A DNA stretch of 31,005 nucleotides. Origin: CAYMCV01 sp964389005 (GTDB lineage: Bacteria; Bacillota; Clostridia; Lachnospirales; Lachnospiraceae). Position numbers and translations under genes: made by a program. The DNA lies in NCBI GenBank assembly GCA_964389005.1, contig CAYMCV010000016.1:1-31005 (forward strand), read 5' to 3'. Within the stretch, counting starts at the first letter, position 1; each line of letters opens with the position of its first letter. Below the pieces are notes generated by a model, which saw only the letters and a list, made by a program, of their open reading frames with translations, was not told the DNA's origin and made no database searches. Below, piece by piece: positions 1 through 6,453 of the stretch.

Positions 1-606
1 CAGATTCTTGTCTGCATCAACTCTAACAACCTCAAGATTTCTGACGGTTACTTTCTTGCAACCCATCTGTCCGGGCATTCCTTTTCCTTTGAATACACGG
101 CTCGGACTGGAGCATGCACCATTGGAACCCTGATGACGATGGAATTTGGAACCATGTGCCATCGGTCCTCTGTGCTGACCAAATCTCTTGATTGCGCCCT
201 GGAATCCTTTTCCTTTGGAAATTGCAGAAGCGTCAATCTTATCACCGATTGCAAAGATGTCTGCTTTGATTTCCTGTGCCAAAGCATATTCATCTGCATT
301 GTCGAATTTGAATTCTCTAACATAACGCTTGGAAGAAACACCTGCTTTCTTGAAATGTCCCTGCTGTGCTTTTGTAACACCGTGTGCATGAACGATTTCT
401 TTCTTACCTGCAGCGTCCTTATTGATAATTCTGTCTTTTTTGTCTACGAAGCCGACCTGAACTGCGCTGTACCCGTCATTATCCGTTGTCTTAATCTGGG
501 TTACTACACAAGGGCCTGCCTGAAGAACGGTTACCGGAATCAGTGTTCCGTCTTCGTTGAAGATTTGAGTCATTCCGACTTTTGTTGCTAAAATCGCTTT
601 CTTCAT
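1..606 (-). CDS. rplC: 50S ribosomal protein L3, 3' end outside window
   Basis: Large-subunit ribosomal protein that binds 23S rRNA early in assembly, near the peptidyl-transferase centre. Translating the minus strand from the ATG at 606 gives 202 codons with no stop, starting MKKAILATKVGMTQIFNEDG, which is the typical L3 N-terminus. The conserved internal stretch with KGKGFQGAIKRFGQHRGPMAHGSKFHRHQGS is present, followed by GKGMPGQMG. Bacterial L3 is usually about 205-215 residues, so only a few C-terminal residues are missing beyond position 1. A GGAGG ribosome-binding site lies just upstream of the ATG. It follows rpsJ in the same direction, the normal order of the S10 operon. Confidence 0.97.
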   Translation of the reverse strand, partial: MKKAILATKVGMTQIFNEDGTLIPVTVLQAGPCVVTQIKTTDNDGYSAVQVGFVDKKDRIINKDAAGKKEIVHAHGVTKAQQGHFKKAGVSSKRYVREFKFDNADEYALAQEIKADIFAIGDKIDASAISKGKGFQGAIKRFGQHRGPMAHGSKFHRHQGSNGACSSPSRVFKGKGMPGQMGCKKVTVRNLEVVRVDADKNL

Positions 607-743
607 TGTTACCTCCATTCGTTTCTACTACAGCGGCATCACATCGGATGCATACTAGTTGTAGAAGGTTTTCATGTTCTGTTCTATTAAGATTCTGAAT
701 TCTTCTGTCTCGGAATCGTCAGCATTCCGTTCCTCGAGCAAAA
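607..743 (-). other. structured rpsJ-rplC spacer
   Basis: The 137-bp spacer contains three inverted repeats. CGGAAT/ATTCCG (711-716 with 724-729) forms a simple hairpin just after rpsJ. A second element has an outer TTCTAC/GTAGAA stem (623-628 with 661-666) enclosing an inner GCATC/GATGC stem (636-640 with 647-651) just before the rplC ribosome-binding site. No T-run follows, so these do not look like terminators. A role in processing or translational control is inference only. Confidence 0.4.
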
Positions 744-1055
744 TTATTTCATCTTAATGTCGATGTAAACACCAGCCGGCATTTCCAATCTCTGCAATGC
801 ATCGATTACCTTCTGGTTCGGCTCAATAACATCAATGAGTCTCTTATGTGTTCTCTGCTCGAACTGCTCACGGGAATCCTTGTACTTGTGTACGGCACGG
901 ATAATTGTTACTACTTCCTTCTTAGTGGGAAGGGGAACCGGTCCGCTAACCTTTGCTCCGTTCTTCTTAACAGTTTCGATGATTTTCTTGGCAGAAGCAT
1001 CCACTGTCTGATGCTCATAAGCTTTCAATGTGATTCTCATTACTTGATTTGCCAT
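744..1055 (-). CDS. rpsJ: 30S ribosomal protein S10
   Basis: Small-subunit protein S10; in bacteria it also serves as NusE in transcription antitermination. The 103-residue product has the expected length and the family features: N-terminal MRITLKAYEHQTVDAS, the loop VSGPVPLPTKKEVVTIIRAVHKYKDSREQFE, and C-terminal PAGVYIDIKMK. The ATG at 1055 is preceded by an AAGGAGG-type site. It is the first gene of the S10 operon here, transcribed from the promoter at 1319-1347 through a leader of about 255 nt, with rplC downstream. Identity is secure. Confidence 0.98.
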   Translation of the reverse strand: MANQVMRITLKAYEHQTVDASAKKIIETVKKNGAKVSGPVPLPTKKEVVTIIRAVHKYKDSREQFEQRTHKRLIDVIEPNQKVIDALQRLEMPAGVYIDIKMK

Positions 1056-1312
1056 AAAAAAAGTCGCCTCCTTTTCGCACTCTTTAAATTCAAGTACGAC
1101 AAGCGGTGACTGTACACTCTCCCGTGTGTGTCCTAAACCTTCGCATGCTGTGCTTGCGGTTTCGGATGTTCACACGTCGTTTCTACATAATTGTAGACAT
1201 TCTGTTCTGTACAGTGACTTGTCGCCAGTATCTTGACTTGACATTCGCTCCACGGAAAACCCGCCTTCATTGAGGCGGCAACCTCACGCTTCATCGCTAT
1301 CATGCCACAGCA
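1056..1312 (-). promoter_or_regulatory. structured 5' leader of the S10 operon
   Basis: About 255 nt of untranslated RNA is predicted between the promoter and rpsJ. It contains a long-range inverted repeat: TGTACAGT plus CTTGTCG at 1208-1224 pairs with CGACAAG plus ACTGTACA at 1097-1116, giving 15 bp around a 2x5 internal loop. Inside it is a hairpin with TCTACA/TGTAGA arms (1182-1187, 1192-1197). A separate hairpin with CCGCCT/AGGCGG arms lies at 1261-1278, near the 5' end of the RNA. S10 leaders are r-protein-controlled in Escherichia coli (by L4); whether this leader binds L4 or another protein is not shown by the sequence. Confidence 0.6.
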
Positions 1313-1318
1313 AAAGTT

Positions 1319-1347
1319 AGTATACAACAGAAATCTACACTCTGCAA
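1319..1347 (-). promoter_or_regulatory. S10 operon promoter
   Basis: On the minus strand, -35 TTGCAG (1347-1342), a 17-bp spacer, and -10 TATACT (1324-1319). Transcription would begin near 1312. It is the only strong match between rpsJ and the upstream terminator. Confidence 0.8.
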
Positions 1348-1420
1348 GTGTTTTTTGAAATTTTTTTACTTATCAAAATATTTCTTAATAAATTGAGAAC
1401 ACTTCCTTTTTTCTTCATAA

Positions 1421-1456
1421 AAGACCTCCCGAAAACCTATCGGTCATCGGAAGGTC
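1421..1456 (-). terminator. Rho-independent terminator after the repeat/DUF4190 gene
   Basis: On the minus strand a 10-bp stem GACCTTCCGA/TCGGGAGGTC (1456-1447 with 1432-1423, one G-U pair) is followed directly by TTTT. It lies about 40 bp past the stop at 1498 and separates that gene from the S10 operon. Confidence 0.8.
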
Positions 1457-1497
1457 AAAGAAAGGAGTAACTAAGTATTATATTGCGTTTAATTACT

Positions 1498-2250
1498 TTA
1501 GTAGTAACTACTGGATGAACTATCAAGCAATGTATCCAAAAAACTGAACGAACTACCCACCAATGACATAATGAGCAATACCAAGCCAATCACTCCCAAT
1601 ACGATTGCAACAATACCAAGAATCATTCCGGCCGTTGCCATCTTCGTGTTATTCGGATTCTTCTTCTTTGCAACGATTGCCAAAACTAAAGCGGCGATAC
1701 CGACCAAGGACATAAACGCCCATAATGCTCCGCCCCCAACGCAACAACAAAGAATATCAATTGCAACAGCAGCGATACCGAGAATCATGGATATCATTCC
1801 CATGGTATTACTTGAAGAACTGCTTGTCGAAGCATCATATGTCGTTGTCGAAGCATCATATGTATAATTGCTCCCTGCATCATAGGAATATGATGCAGCA
1901 TCATTTCCATACGGTGGTTGTGCATCTGTGTACGGTTGCGGAGTATCGTACGGCTGTGCATTCGTGAACTGCTGTGCACCTGTGTACGGCTGTGCGTTCA
2001 TGTTCGGTTGTGCATCTGTGTACGGCTGTGCGTTCATGTTCGGTTGTGCACCTGTGTACGGCTGTGCGTTCATGTTCGGTTGAGCATCTGTGTACGGCTG
2101 TGCGTTCGTGAACGGTTGTGCATCTGTAAATTGCTGTGTTTCATTCGTATTCGGTTGTGTATACTGATTGTAGTCACCTTGCGGTGTCCCGCCTACGGGT
2201 GTTTCATAATTTCCGCCGAGATTGTTCGGCATATTATTATTCTGATCCAT
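1498..2250 (-). CDS. hexapeptide-repeat membrane protein with DUF4190-like C-terminus
   Basis: A 250-residue protein of unknown function. Residues 1-145 are hydrophilic and rich in Asn, Gln, Pro, Thr and Tyr, with about twelve hexapeptides of the form XAQP followed by YT, NM or FT (roughly residues 40-115). A Ser/Thr/Tyr linker follows. Residues 150-235 hold hydrophobic segments: a Cys- and Gly-rich pair of helices, a KKKNPNN loop, then MATAGMILGIVAIVLGVIGL, as in DUF4190 proteins. It ends in LLDSSSSSYY. The ATG at 2250 follows GGGAG and the gene has its own promoter (2292-2320). The repeat region is probably exposed and disordered; a role at the envelope is inference. It lies downstream of a DUF2752 gene, an arrangement repeated at 3911-5166. 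Confidence 0.8.
   Translation of the reverse strand: MDQNNNMPNNLGGNYETPVGGTPQGDYNQYTQPNTNETQQFTDAQPFTNAQPYTDAQPNMNAQPYTGAQPNMNAQPYTDAQPNMNAQPYTGAQQFTNAQPYDTPQPYTDAQPPYGNDAASYSYDAGSNYTYDASTTTYDASTSSSSSNTMGMISMILGIAAVAIDILCCCVGGGALWAFMSLVGIAALVLAIVAKKKNPNNTKMATAGMILGIVAIVLGVIGLVLLIMSLVGSSFSFLDTLLDSSSSSYY
1931..2138 (-). repeat. coding tandem repeat, 18/36-bp unit
   Basis: The DNA of the hexapeptide region repeats with an exact 36-bp period, with unit starts at 1981, 2017, 2053 and 2089; half-units of 18 bp encode one hexapeptide each. Units are nearly identical, so the array probably varies in copy number. Its unusual codon content keeps other frames open, which explains several spurious long ORFs over the same span. 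Confidence 0.85.
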
Positions 2251-2291
2251 ATGTTATCTCCCTTTTGTGTGGTTTTCTAGTGAACAAGAAA

Positions 2292-2320
2292 ATTTTATCT
2301 TTTATAAACGTCTTTGTCAA
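2292..2320 (-). promoter_or_regulatory. promoter of the repeat/DUF4190 gene
   Basis: Minus strand: -35 TTGACA (2320-2315), 17-bp spacer, -10 TAAAAT (2297-2292), about 40 bp upstream of the ATG at 2250. Near-consensus. Confidence 0.75.
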
Positions 2321-2363
2321 TACCCATGCAACACTTTTCATAAGGCACAGAAAAATAACCGAA

Positions 2364-2819
2364 TCAGATATAGGTAATTCCCCATGCCAACAGTAATACA
2401 TTGCGAACGACCCATTGCAGCAGCAAAATACCAAGACCTACATACAACAGAACAAACGGGCTCAATTTCGGAATCAAGCGTCGCTGCAGGCGCCTCTCCA
2501 AAAACGTGTTAATCATAAAAACGAAATATGCCACCATCCCATAGGGTACCGCGCAGTTAAAACGTATGCTTTTTAAATAGTGAAAATGAACAAAAGCATC
2601 AAAAGCCCTCGTCCCACCGCATCCGGGACAGTAGATATGCACCGCTTGTAAAACCGCACATGTACGGTCTCCATAGGCCAGTTCATCACCCCATATCAAA
2701 AATATCGCTATTGCCGCCAACAAAAACGGAAACACAAACCAGCAAAGCCGATAAACCGTTAATATCTCCACATCGATTTGATAGATTTGTTCCATTGAAC
2801 TCTCACGTTGTTTCTTCAT
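2364..2819 (-). CDS. DUF2752 membrane protein (copy 1)
   Basis: A 151-residue membrane protein of the DUF2752 family, function unknown. The family hallmark CPGCGGTRA is at residues 64-72, followed by a His-containing FVHFH segment. About three hydrophobic helices are visible (near 25-43, 90-107 and 120-142). The ATG at 2819 has AGGACAAGG just upstream; an internal Met at residue 9 is a less likely start. It has the same length and the same motif position as the protein at 4711-5166, so the two are clear paralogues. It precedes the repeat/DUF4190 gene and has its own promoter at 2855-2883. The paired cysteines could bind metal or form a redox pair, but this is not known. Confidence 0.85.
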   Translation of the reverse strand: MKKQRESSMEQIYQIDVEILTVYRLCWFVFPFLLAAIAIFLIWGDELAYGDRTCAVLQAVHIYCPGCGGTRAFDAFVHFHYLKSIRFNCAVPYGMVAYFVFMINTFLERRLQRRLIPKLSPFVLLYVGLGILLLQWVVRNVLLLAWGITYI

Positions 2820-2854
2820 CTATTCCTTGTCCTCTTTCGTTTATGTAAGGATTT

Positions 2855-2883
2855 ATTTTAACATAAAATTTTCGTCATGTAAA
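2855..2883 (-). promoter_or_regulatory. promoter of DUF2752 copy 1
   Basis: Minus strand: -35 TTTACA (2883-2878), 17-bp spacer, -10 TAAAAT (2860-2855). It is back to back with the methyltransferase promoter at 2901-2929. Confidence 0.65.
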
Positions 2884-2900
2884 ATTTGTTTTCATTATGG

Positions 2901-2929
2901 TTTACATGTTTCACCGAATCGAGTAAAAT
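2901..2929 (+). promoter_or_regulatory. promoter of the methyltransferase gene
   Basis: Plus strand: -35 TTTACA (2901-2906), 17-bp spacer, -10 TAAAAT (2924-2929), giving a leader of about 37 nt before the ATG at 2973. Hexamers and spacing match those of the divergent DUF2752 promoter. Confidence 0.7.
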
Positions 2930-2972
2930 GTGTATTTAGACAGTAACAATAAACATAGAAACGGAGACTACC

Positions 2973-3833
2973 ATGTGGATTGCAGACGGATGGAATGATT
3001 ATGAGGTGCTTGCCGCCTCCGGTGGCGAGAAACTCGAACGTTGGGGAGACTATATTTTGGTTCGCCCCGACCCCCAAGTGATTTGGCAAACCCCTTATAC
3101 ACACCCCGGATGGGCGCATAAAAATGGACATTATCACAGAAGTGCCAAAGGCGGCGGAGAATGGGAGTTTATTTCGCTTCCCGAAGAATGGGAAATTTCT
3201 TATCGTGAACTCCGTTTTCGTCTCAAACCGTTCAGTTTCAAACACACCGGGCTTTTTCCCGAGCAAGCGGTTAATTGGGATTGGTTTGCCGATAGAATAC
3301 AGAAATCCGGGCGACCAATCAAGGTTTTAAATCTTTTTGCCTATACGGGTGGTGCCACCATCGCGGCTGCAAAAGCCGGTGCCAATGTCACACATGTTGA
3401 CGCGTCGAAAGGTATGGTTGGCTGGGCCAAAGAAAACGCCTCTCTCTCCGGTTTACAGGACGCGCCGATTCGCTGGTTGGTAGACGATTGTATGAAATTT
3501 GTCGAACGGGAAATCCGTCGTGGCAACAACTATGACGGAATTATCATGGATCCACCTTCTTATGGGCGCGGTCCCAAGGGAGAAATATGGAAAATCGAAG
3601 AAAGTGTCTACCCGCTGATTACCGCTGCGGCACAACTTTTGTCGAAAGATGCCTCCTTTTTCCTCATCAATTCATACACAACCGGATTGCAACCGGCAGT
3701 TCTGTCTTACATGCTTCATACAGCGCTTGTCTCGAAACTCGGAGGAATTGTCGAAGCCTCTGAAATCGGACTTCCCGTCAGTGAGAATGGTTTGGTTTTA
3801 CCGTGTGGAGCCTCCGGAAGGTGGATGTCATAA
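2973..3833 (+). CDS. class I SAM-dependent RNA methyltransferase (RlmI/RlmK-like)
   Basis: A 286-residue cytoplasmic methyltransferase of the COG1092 type, which uses S-adenosylmethionine, probably to modify a base of 23S rRNA. The Rossmann motif I NLFAYTGGATIAAAKAGA is at about 120-137, the acidic end of strand 2 in HVDASKG at 141-147, and the catalytic motif IV DPPSYG at 193-198. The short KGEIWK stretch after motif IV is usual in this subfamily. There is no N-terminal PUA domain as in E. coli RlmI, so the exact target cannot be named. The ATG follows ACGGAGA. It is a single-gene plus-strand unit between two sets of minus-strand membrane genes and ends at a bidirectional terminator. Confidence 0.88.
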   Translation: MWIADGWNDYEVLAASGGEKLERWGDYILVRPDPQVIWQTPYTHPGWAHKNGHYHRSAKGGGEWEFISLPEEWEISYRELRFRLKPFSFKHTGLFPEQAVNWDWFADRIQKSGRPIKVLNLFAYTGGATIAAAKAGANVTHVDASKGMVGWAKENASLSGLQDAPIRWLVDDCMKFVEREIRRGNNYDGIIMDPPSYGRGPKGEIWKIEESVYPLITAAAQLLSKDASFFLINSYTTGLQPAVLSYMLHTALVSKLGGIVEASEIGLPVSENGLVLPCGASGRWMS

Positions 3834-3855
3834 TCAGATCGTACAATGATAAAGT

Positions 3856-3883
3856 AAAAAAGAGCCAAAATAGGCTCTTTTTT
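3856..3883. terminator. bidirectional Rho-independent terminator
   Basis: AAAAAAGAGCC and GGCTCTTTTTT (3856-3866 and 3873-3883) form an 11-bp stem with a 6-nt loop and T-runs on both strands. It serves the convergent methyltransferase gene and the repeat protein gene ending at 3911. Confidence 0.92.
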
Positions 3884-3910
3884 GAGTTTTATGTAATGTA
3901 TCTATGAAGA

Positions 3911-4600
3911 TTAATAATAGTATCCCGAAGAACTGTCTAATAACTCTGACAACCACACCATAACTCCGCCTCCGGCAACTGCTCCGATAATCCCGACAAC
4001 AATTCCCAAAATAAGTGATATTCCCGTAACAATCAAAACCATAATCAACATTGCTTTAAAGAAATTCTTCTTGCTCTTCTTGGAACCGCTAAAAGCGAAG
4101 ACAAACATCATTACAATGTTCACAAGCGGTATGTACATTAATAGCATGGACCAAAACCACTCTGATGTCTTAACCGTCGGTGAATTCTCTGTCTCAGCAG
4201 CTACATATGGTTGTGCCTGATAATTCTGCTGCGGCTGTTGGTATACCGGCTGTTGCGGTTGCTGATATGTAGGTTGCGGTTGATACGCCGGTTGTTGCTG
4301 CTGCGGTTGATATGCCGGTTGTTGCGGTTGCTGATATGTAGGCTGTGGTTGATACGCCGACTGTTGTGGCTGCTGATATGCCGGTTGCTGCGGCTGCTGA
4401 TAAGTCTCCTGTGGCTGCTTGAATGTCTCCTGCGGCTGCTGGAATGTCTCCTGCGGCTGCTGGAATGTCTCCTGTGGCTGCTGGAACGTCTCCTGCGGCT
4501 GCTGGAACGTCTCCTGCGGCTGCTGGAACGTTTGTGTTTCCTGCACCGGCTCCTGCGGTGCTACCTGTGGTGTCTCCATAGGCATTCCGTTTCCGTCCAT
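3911..4600 (-). CDS. QQPQETF-repeat membrane protein
   Basis: A 229-residue protein of unknown function. After a short MDGNGMPMETP start, residues 22-65 hold about six heptapeptides FQQPQET, followed to about residue 135 by more varied QPQ/PAYQ/PTYQ repeats. The C-terminal 95 residues contain hydrophobic segments (WFWSMLLMYIPLVNIVMMFV; then AMLIMVLIVTGISLILGIVV and a Gly/Ala-rich stretch) split by a basic SGSKKSKKN loop, and end in LLDSSSGYYY. The ATG at 4600 is chosen because AAGGAGGA lies 7 nt before it; an in-frame start at 4636 has no such site and would overlap it. The tail resembles that of the protein at 1498-2250. Downstream of DUF2752 copy 2. Confidence 0.82.
   Translation of the reverse strand: MDGNGMPMETPQVAPQEPVQETQTFQQPQETFQQPQETFQQPQETFQQPQETFQQPQETFKQPQETYQQPQQPAYQQPQQSAYQPQPTYQQPQQPAYQPQQQQPAYQPQPTYQQPQQPVYQQPQQNYQAQPYVAAETENSPTVKTSEWFWSMLLMYIPLVNIVMMFVFAFSGSKKSKKNFFKAMLIMVLIVTGISLILGIVVGIIGAVAGGGVMVWLSELLDSSSGYYY
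4408..4530 (-). repeat. coding tandem repeat, 21-bp unit
   Basis: About six near-identical 21-bp units (for example TCCTGCGGCTGCTGGAACGT plus C on the plus strand) encode the FQQPQET heptads; a more diverged Gln/Pro-coding stretch continues to about 4230. Units differ mainly at silent positions. Copy-number change in steps of 7 residues would keep the frame. Confidence 0.85.
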
Positions 4601-4625
4601 AAAAAAATCCTCCTTGATCCTTTGT

Positions 4626-4631
4626 ATTATA
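4626..4631 (-). promoter_or_regulatory. possible -10 element of the QQPQETF gene
   Basis: Minus-strand TATAAT (4631-4626) about 26 bp upstream of the ATG at 4600. The -35 region is poor (TTGTTT at only 15 bp), so the assignment is tentative. Confidence 0.4.
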
Positions 4632-4710
4632 GTCATATATGTTAAAAAACAAATTAATACCTAAAATCGTTCCTATGACATGAGCATTTGACGTACTTTC
4701 AACACCCGCA

Positions 4711-5166
4711 TCAAAGATATGTAATATGAAAAGCTCCAAATAAAATATTACGAATTACGCACTGCCCCAAAAGCAATCCTGCACCGATGTAAATCATTGG
4801 AAAAACCGGCATTCGCTTCCAAATGAAGCAACCGGTTAACTTTCCCATCAATGTGTTAATCATGAACACTAGGTAAACCAAAATAGCATACAAAACAAAC
4901 GGATTACATAACAAACTCTCAACAAAATGAAAGTGAATCATGAAATTGAATGCTCTCGTTCCTCCACACCCCGGGCAATAGAATCCGGTTACTTTATGAA
5001 ACAAGCATCCAAAATCTGAGGATGTAAGTTGCTCTCCATAAACCAAAAAAACGCCGACCATGATAAGCAGAATCGGGAAAACCGCACAACTGATACGAAA
5101 CAAAAGTTCTTCGTTTTCATCTGCCAAAACCCCACGCTTCCGGCTTCCTTTACCGATTCGTATCAC
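4711..5166 (-). CDS. DUF2752 membrane protein (copy 2)
   Basis: A 151-residue membrane protein paralogous to the one at 2364-2819: same length, CPGCGGTRA again at residues 64-72, and the same FMIHFHF context and C-terminal RNILFGAFHITYL-type end. It starts with GTG at 5166, supported by GGAGG 8 nt upstream. A basic N-terminus precedes the first hydrophobic helix (about 26-43); further helices are near 88-106 and 120-140. It is followed after 110 bp by the QQPQETF protein and preceded by a DUF4190-like gene. Biochemical role unknown. Confidence 0.85.
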   Translation of the reverse strand: MIRIGKGSRKRGVLADENEELLFRISCAVFPILLIMVGVFLVYGEQLTSSDFGCLFHKVTGFYCPGCGGTRAFNFMIHFHFVESLLCNPFVLYAILVYLVFMINTLMGKLTGCFIWKRMPVFPMIYIGAGLLLGQCVIRNILFGAFHITYL

Positions 5167-5215
5167 CTAAAAAACCTCCGTTCGAGTCTCCGACACCAAA
5201 ACTTAATTTACACAA

Positions 5216-5247
5216 AGGCAGAAAGAAGGAAAAACTTCAATCTGCCT
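5216..5247 (-). terminator. terminator after the DUF4190-like gene
   Basis: Minus strand: AGGCAGA (5247-5241) pairs with TCTGCCT (5222-5216), continued by GAAG/CTTC inside, followed by TTGTG. It lies between the stop at 5303 and DUF2752 copy 2. The T-tract is short, so termination may be partial. Confidence 0.5.
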
Positions 5248-5302
5248 CTATTGTAATTATTCATGTAAAGCGTTCGGTAACCACTCACATATGTCGTATG
5301 TA

Positions 5303-5671
5303 TTAGTATGAAAGAAGATCCGACATTGCAACCGTACCGCTGATGATGGCAATTATATAAATCACTCCGATAATCAGGCCTAAAATGATACCTGCAATAC
5401 TGCAAATTATACCGGTCATACTCATGCCCTTCTTCTCCGGAAGTTTCTTCTTGCCTTTGGCACTCATAATTAATCCGATGATACCAAGAATTACGCCAAA
5501 TCCGCTCCAACAGCAAACAACAGATGCGATACCAAGTATCATACCCCAAAGTGCTGTACCGTTCTTGCCTTCTGATGCAGGTGCCTCCGTATAAGCATCG
5601 GTTGCATATGTATATTCTGTTGCTCCGGCATTCGTATAATCTGGTGCCTGATTCATGTTATTTCCGTCCAT
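5303..5671 (-). CDS. DUF4190-like small membrane protein
   Basis: A 122-residue protein, function unknown. A short hydrophilic N-terminus (MDGNNMNQAPDYTNAG, residues 1-35) is rich in Asn, Ala, Thr and Tyr but has no tandem repeats. Two hydrophobic blocks follow: LWGMILGIASVVCCWSGFGV with a second helix to about residue 68, then, after a KGKKKLPEKKG loop, GIICSIAGIILGLIIGVIYI. This is the DUF4190 layout. The ATG at 5671 follows AGGAGG. The MDGN start is shared with the protein at 3911-4600, and the domain with the one at 1498-2250. It is the first of three minus-strand genes, with a promoter at 5716-5744. Confidence 0.8.
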   Translation of the reverse strand: MDGNNMNQAPDYTNAGATEYTYATDAYTEAPASEGKNGTALWGMILGIASVVCCWSGFGVILGIIGLIMSAKGKKKLPEKKGMSMTGIICSIAGIILGLIIGVIYIIAIISGTVAMSDLLSY

Positions 5672-5715
5672 AATGAACTCCTCCTATGAAATATAAAGTT
5701 AATTTTTACGCTCTC

Positions 5716-5744
5716 ATTCTACCACAGCGATTTCCCTTTCACAA
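5716..5744 (-). promoter_or_regulatory. promoter of the DUF4190-like gene
   Basis: Minus strand: -35 TTGTGA (5744-5739), 17-bp spacer, -10 TAGAAT (5721-5716), about 45 bp upstream of the ATG at 5671. Confidence 0.6.
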
Positions 5745-5781
5745 GTAAAAAAGCACAAAAATAAATGCAATTTGGGCAATA

Positions 5782-6453
5782 CTACCTTTGTGGAAGGGGT
5801 TTTTCATCGTTCCCATACCAAATAACCAACAATGTACCATCATGTACTTCTATTTCCGCCGCTGTTCCGGTAAATTCATTACTGACTCCAAGCGGTACGG
5901 AGTTTAAAAGCAATGCATCCGTCAATGGGTATTTTAGACCGCGCAGATAAACGCCGCGTGCGCATTGCGTCGCCGAAAATACAGAAATTGTGCCTTCATA
6001 TCCTTCTTCAAAGCGTAGCATCCCGTTCTTTATAGATGTAATCGTATAGTCTTTTCCAAATAAAAAGCCTTCTGCATCAGTTTCCGCAATATGTAACAAC
6101 AGCTGCATATTGGCCATCGTATGATCCAATCGTCCGCCGGTACCTCCAAAAATATAAAGCCTTCTGCAGCCTGCAGTAATTGCCTGTTGTGCGGCAAGCA
6201 TCATATCTGTATCGTCTTTCATCTCCGGATGCTTGTGTACAGGAACATCTTTTGGAACAAATCCAAGCGAATCAAAATCACCAACGGCAATGTCGGGTAT
6301 AATGCCAAGTTCTTGTAATGTTGTGTATCCGCCGTCAACGGCAATGATCAGGTCTCCCTCATTCGGTCGAAAACCGGCGGAAGAAAACTCACCTGCGCCA
6401 ACCAAATATCCGATTCCTGTGTTTTTTATATGATGCTCCATTCCTCTCCTCAT
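5782..6453 (-). CDS. thiamine pyrophosphokinase
   Basis: Transfers pyrophosphate from ATP to thiamine, giving thiamine diphosphate, in the cytoplasm. The 223-residue protein carries the family motifs: DGG at 40-42, GDFDS at 58-62, DDTD at 80-83 and GGRLDH at 106-111, with the C-terminal SNEF segment where thiamine binds. Length fits the family (about 205-225). The ATG at 6453 overlaps the stop of the upstream sensor/GGDEF gene by 4 nt (ATGA), so translation is probably coupled; a second ATG four codons on is also possible. In many Bacillota this gene sits with rpe/rsgA, so the coupling to a diguanylate cyclase is unusual. Confidence 0.93.
   Translation of the reverse strand: MRRGMEHHIKNTGIGYLVGAGEFSSAGFRPNEGDLIIAVDGGYTTLQELGIIPDIAVGDFDSLGFVPKDVPVHKHPEMKDDTDMMLAAQQAITAGCRRLYIFGGTGGRLDHTMANMQLLLHIAETDAEGFLFGKDYTITSIKNGMLRFEEGYEGTISVFSATQCARGVYLRGLKYPLTDALLLNSVPLGVSNEFTGTAAEIEVHDGTLLVIWYGNDEKPLPQR

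Noticed and set aside
1133..1327. 64-codon minus-strand ORF before rpsJ
   Set aside because: It begins upstream of the predicted transcription start and overlaps the -10 element; its codons cover the structured leader and it has no ribosome-binding site.
1918..2280. Plus-strand ORF with CVRLC repeats
   Set aside because: It is the antisense of the hexapeptide repeat gene; tandem repeats keep every frame open.
4194..4739. Minus-strand ORF rich in AAGD/AATG repeats, and plus-strand ORFs rich in LLRLLE or CGCWNVS
   Set aside because: All are other frames of the 21-bp repeat in the QQPQETF gene, without ribosome-binding sites; the minus-strand one also overlaps the end of DUF2752 copy 2.
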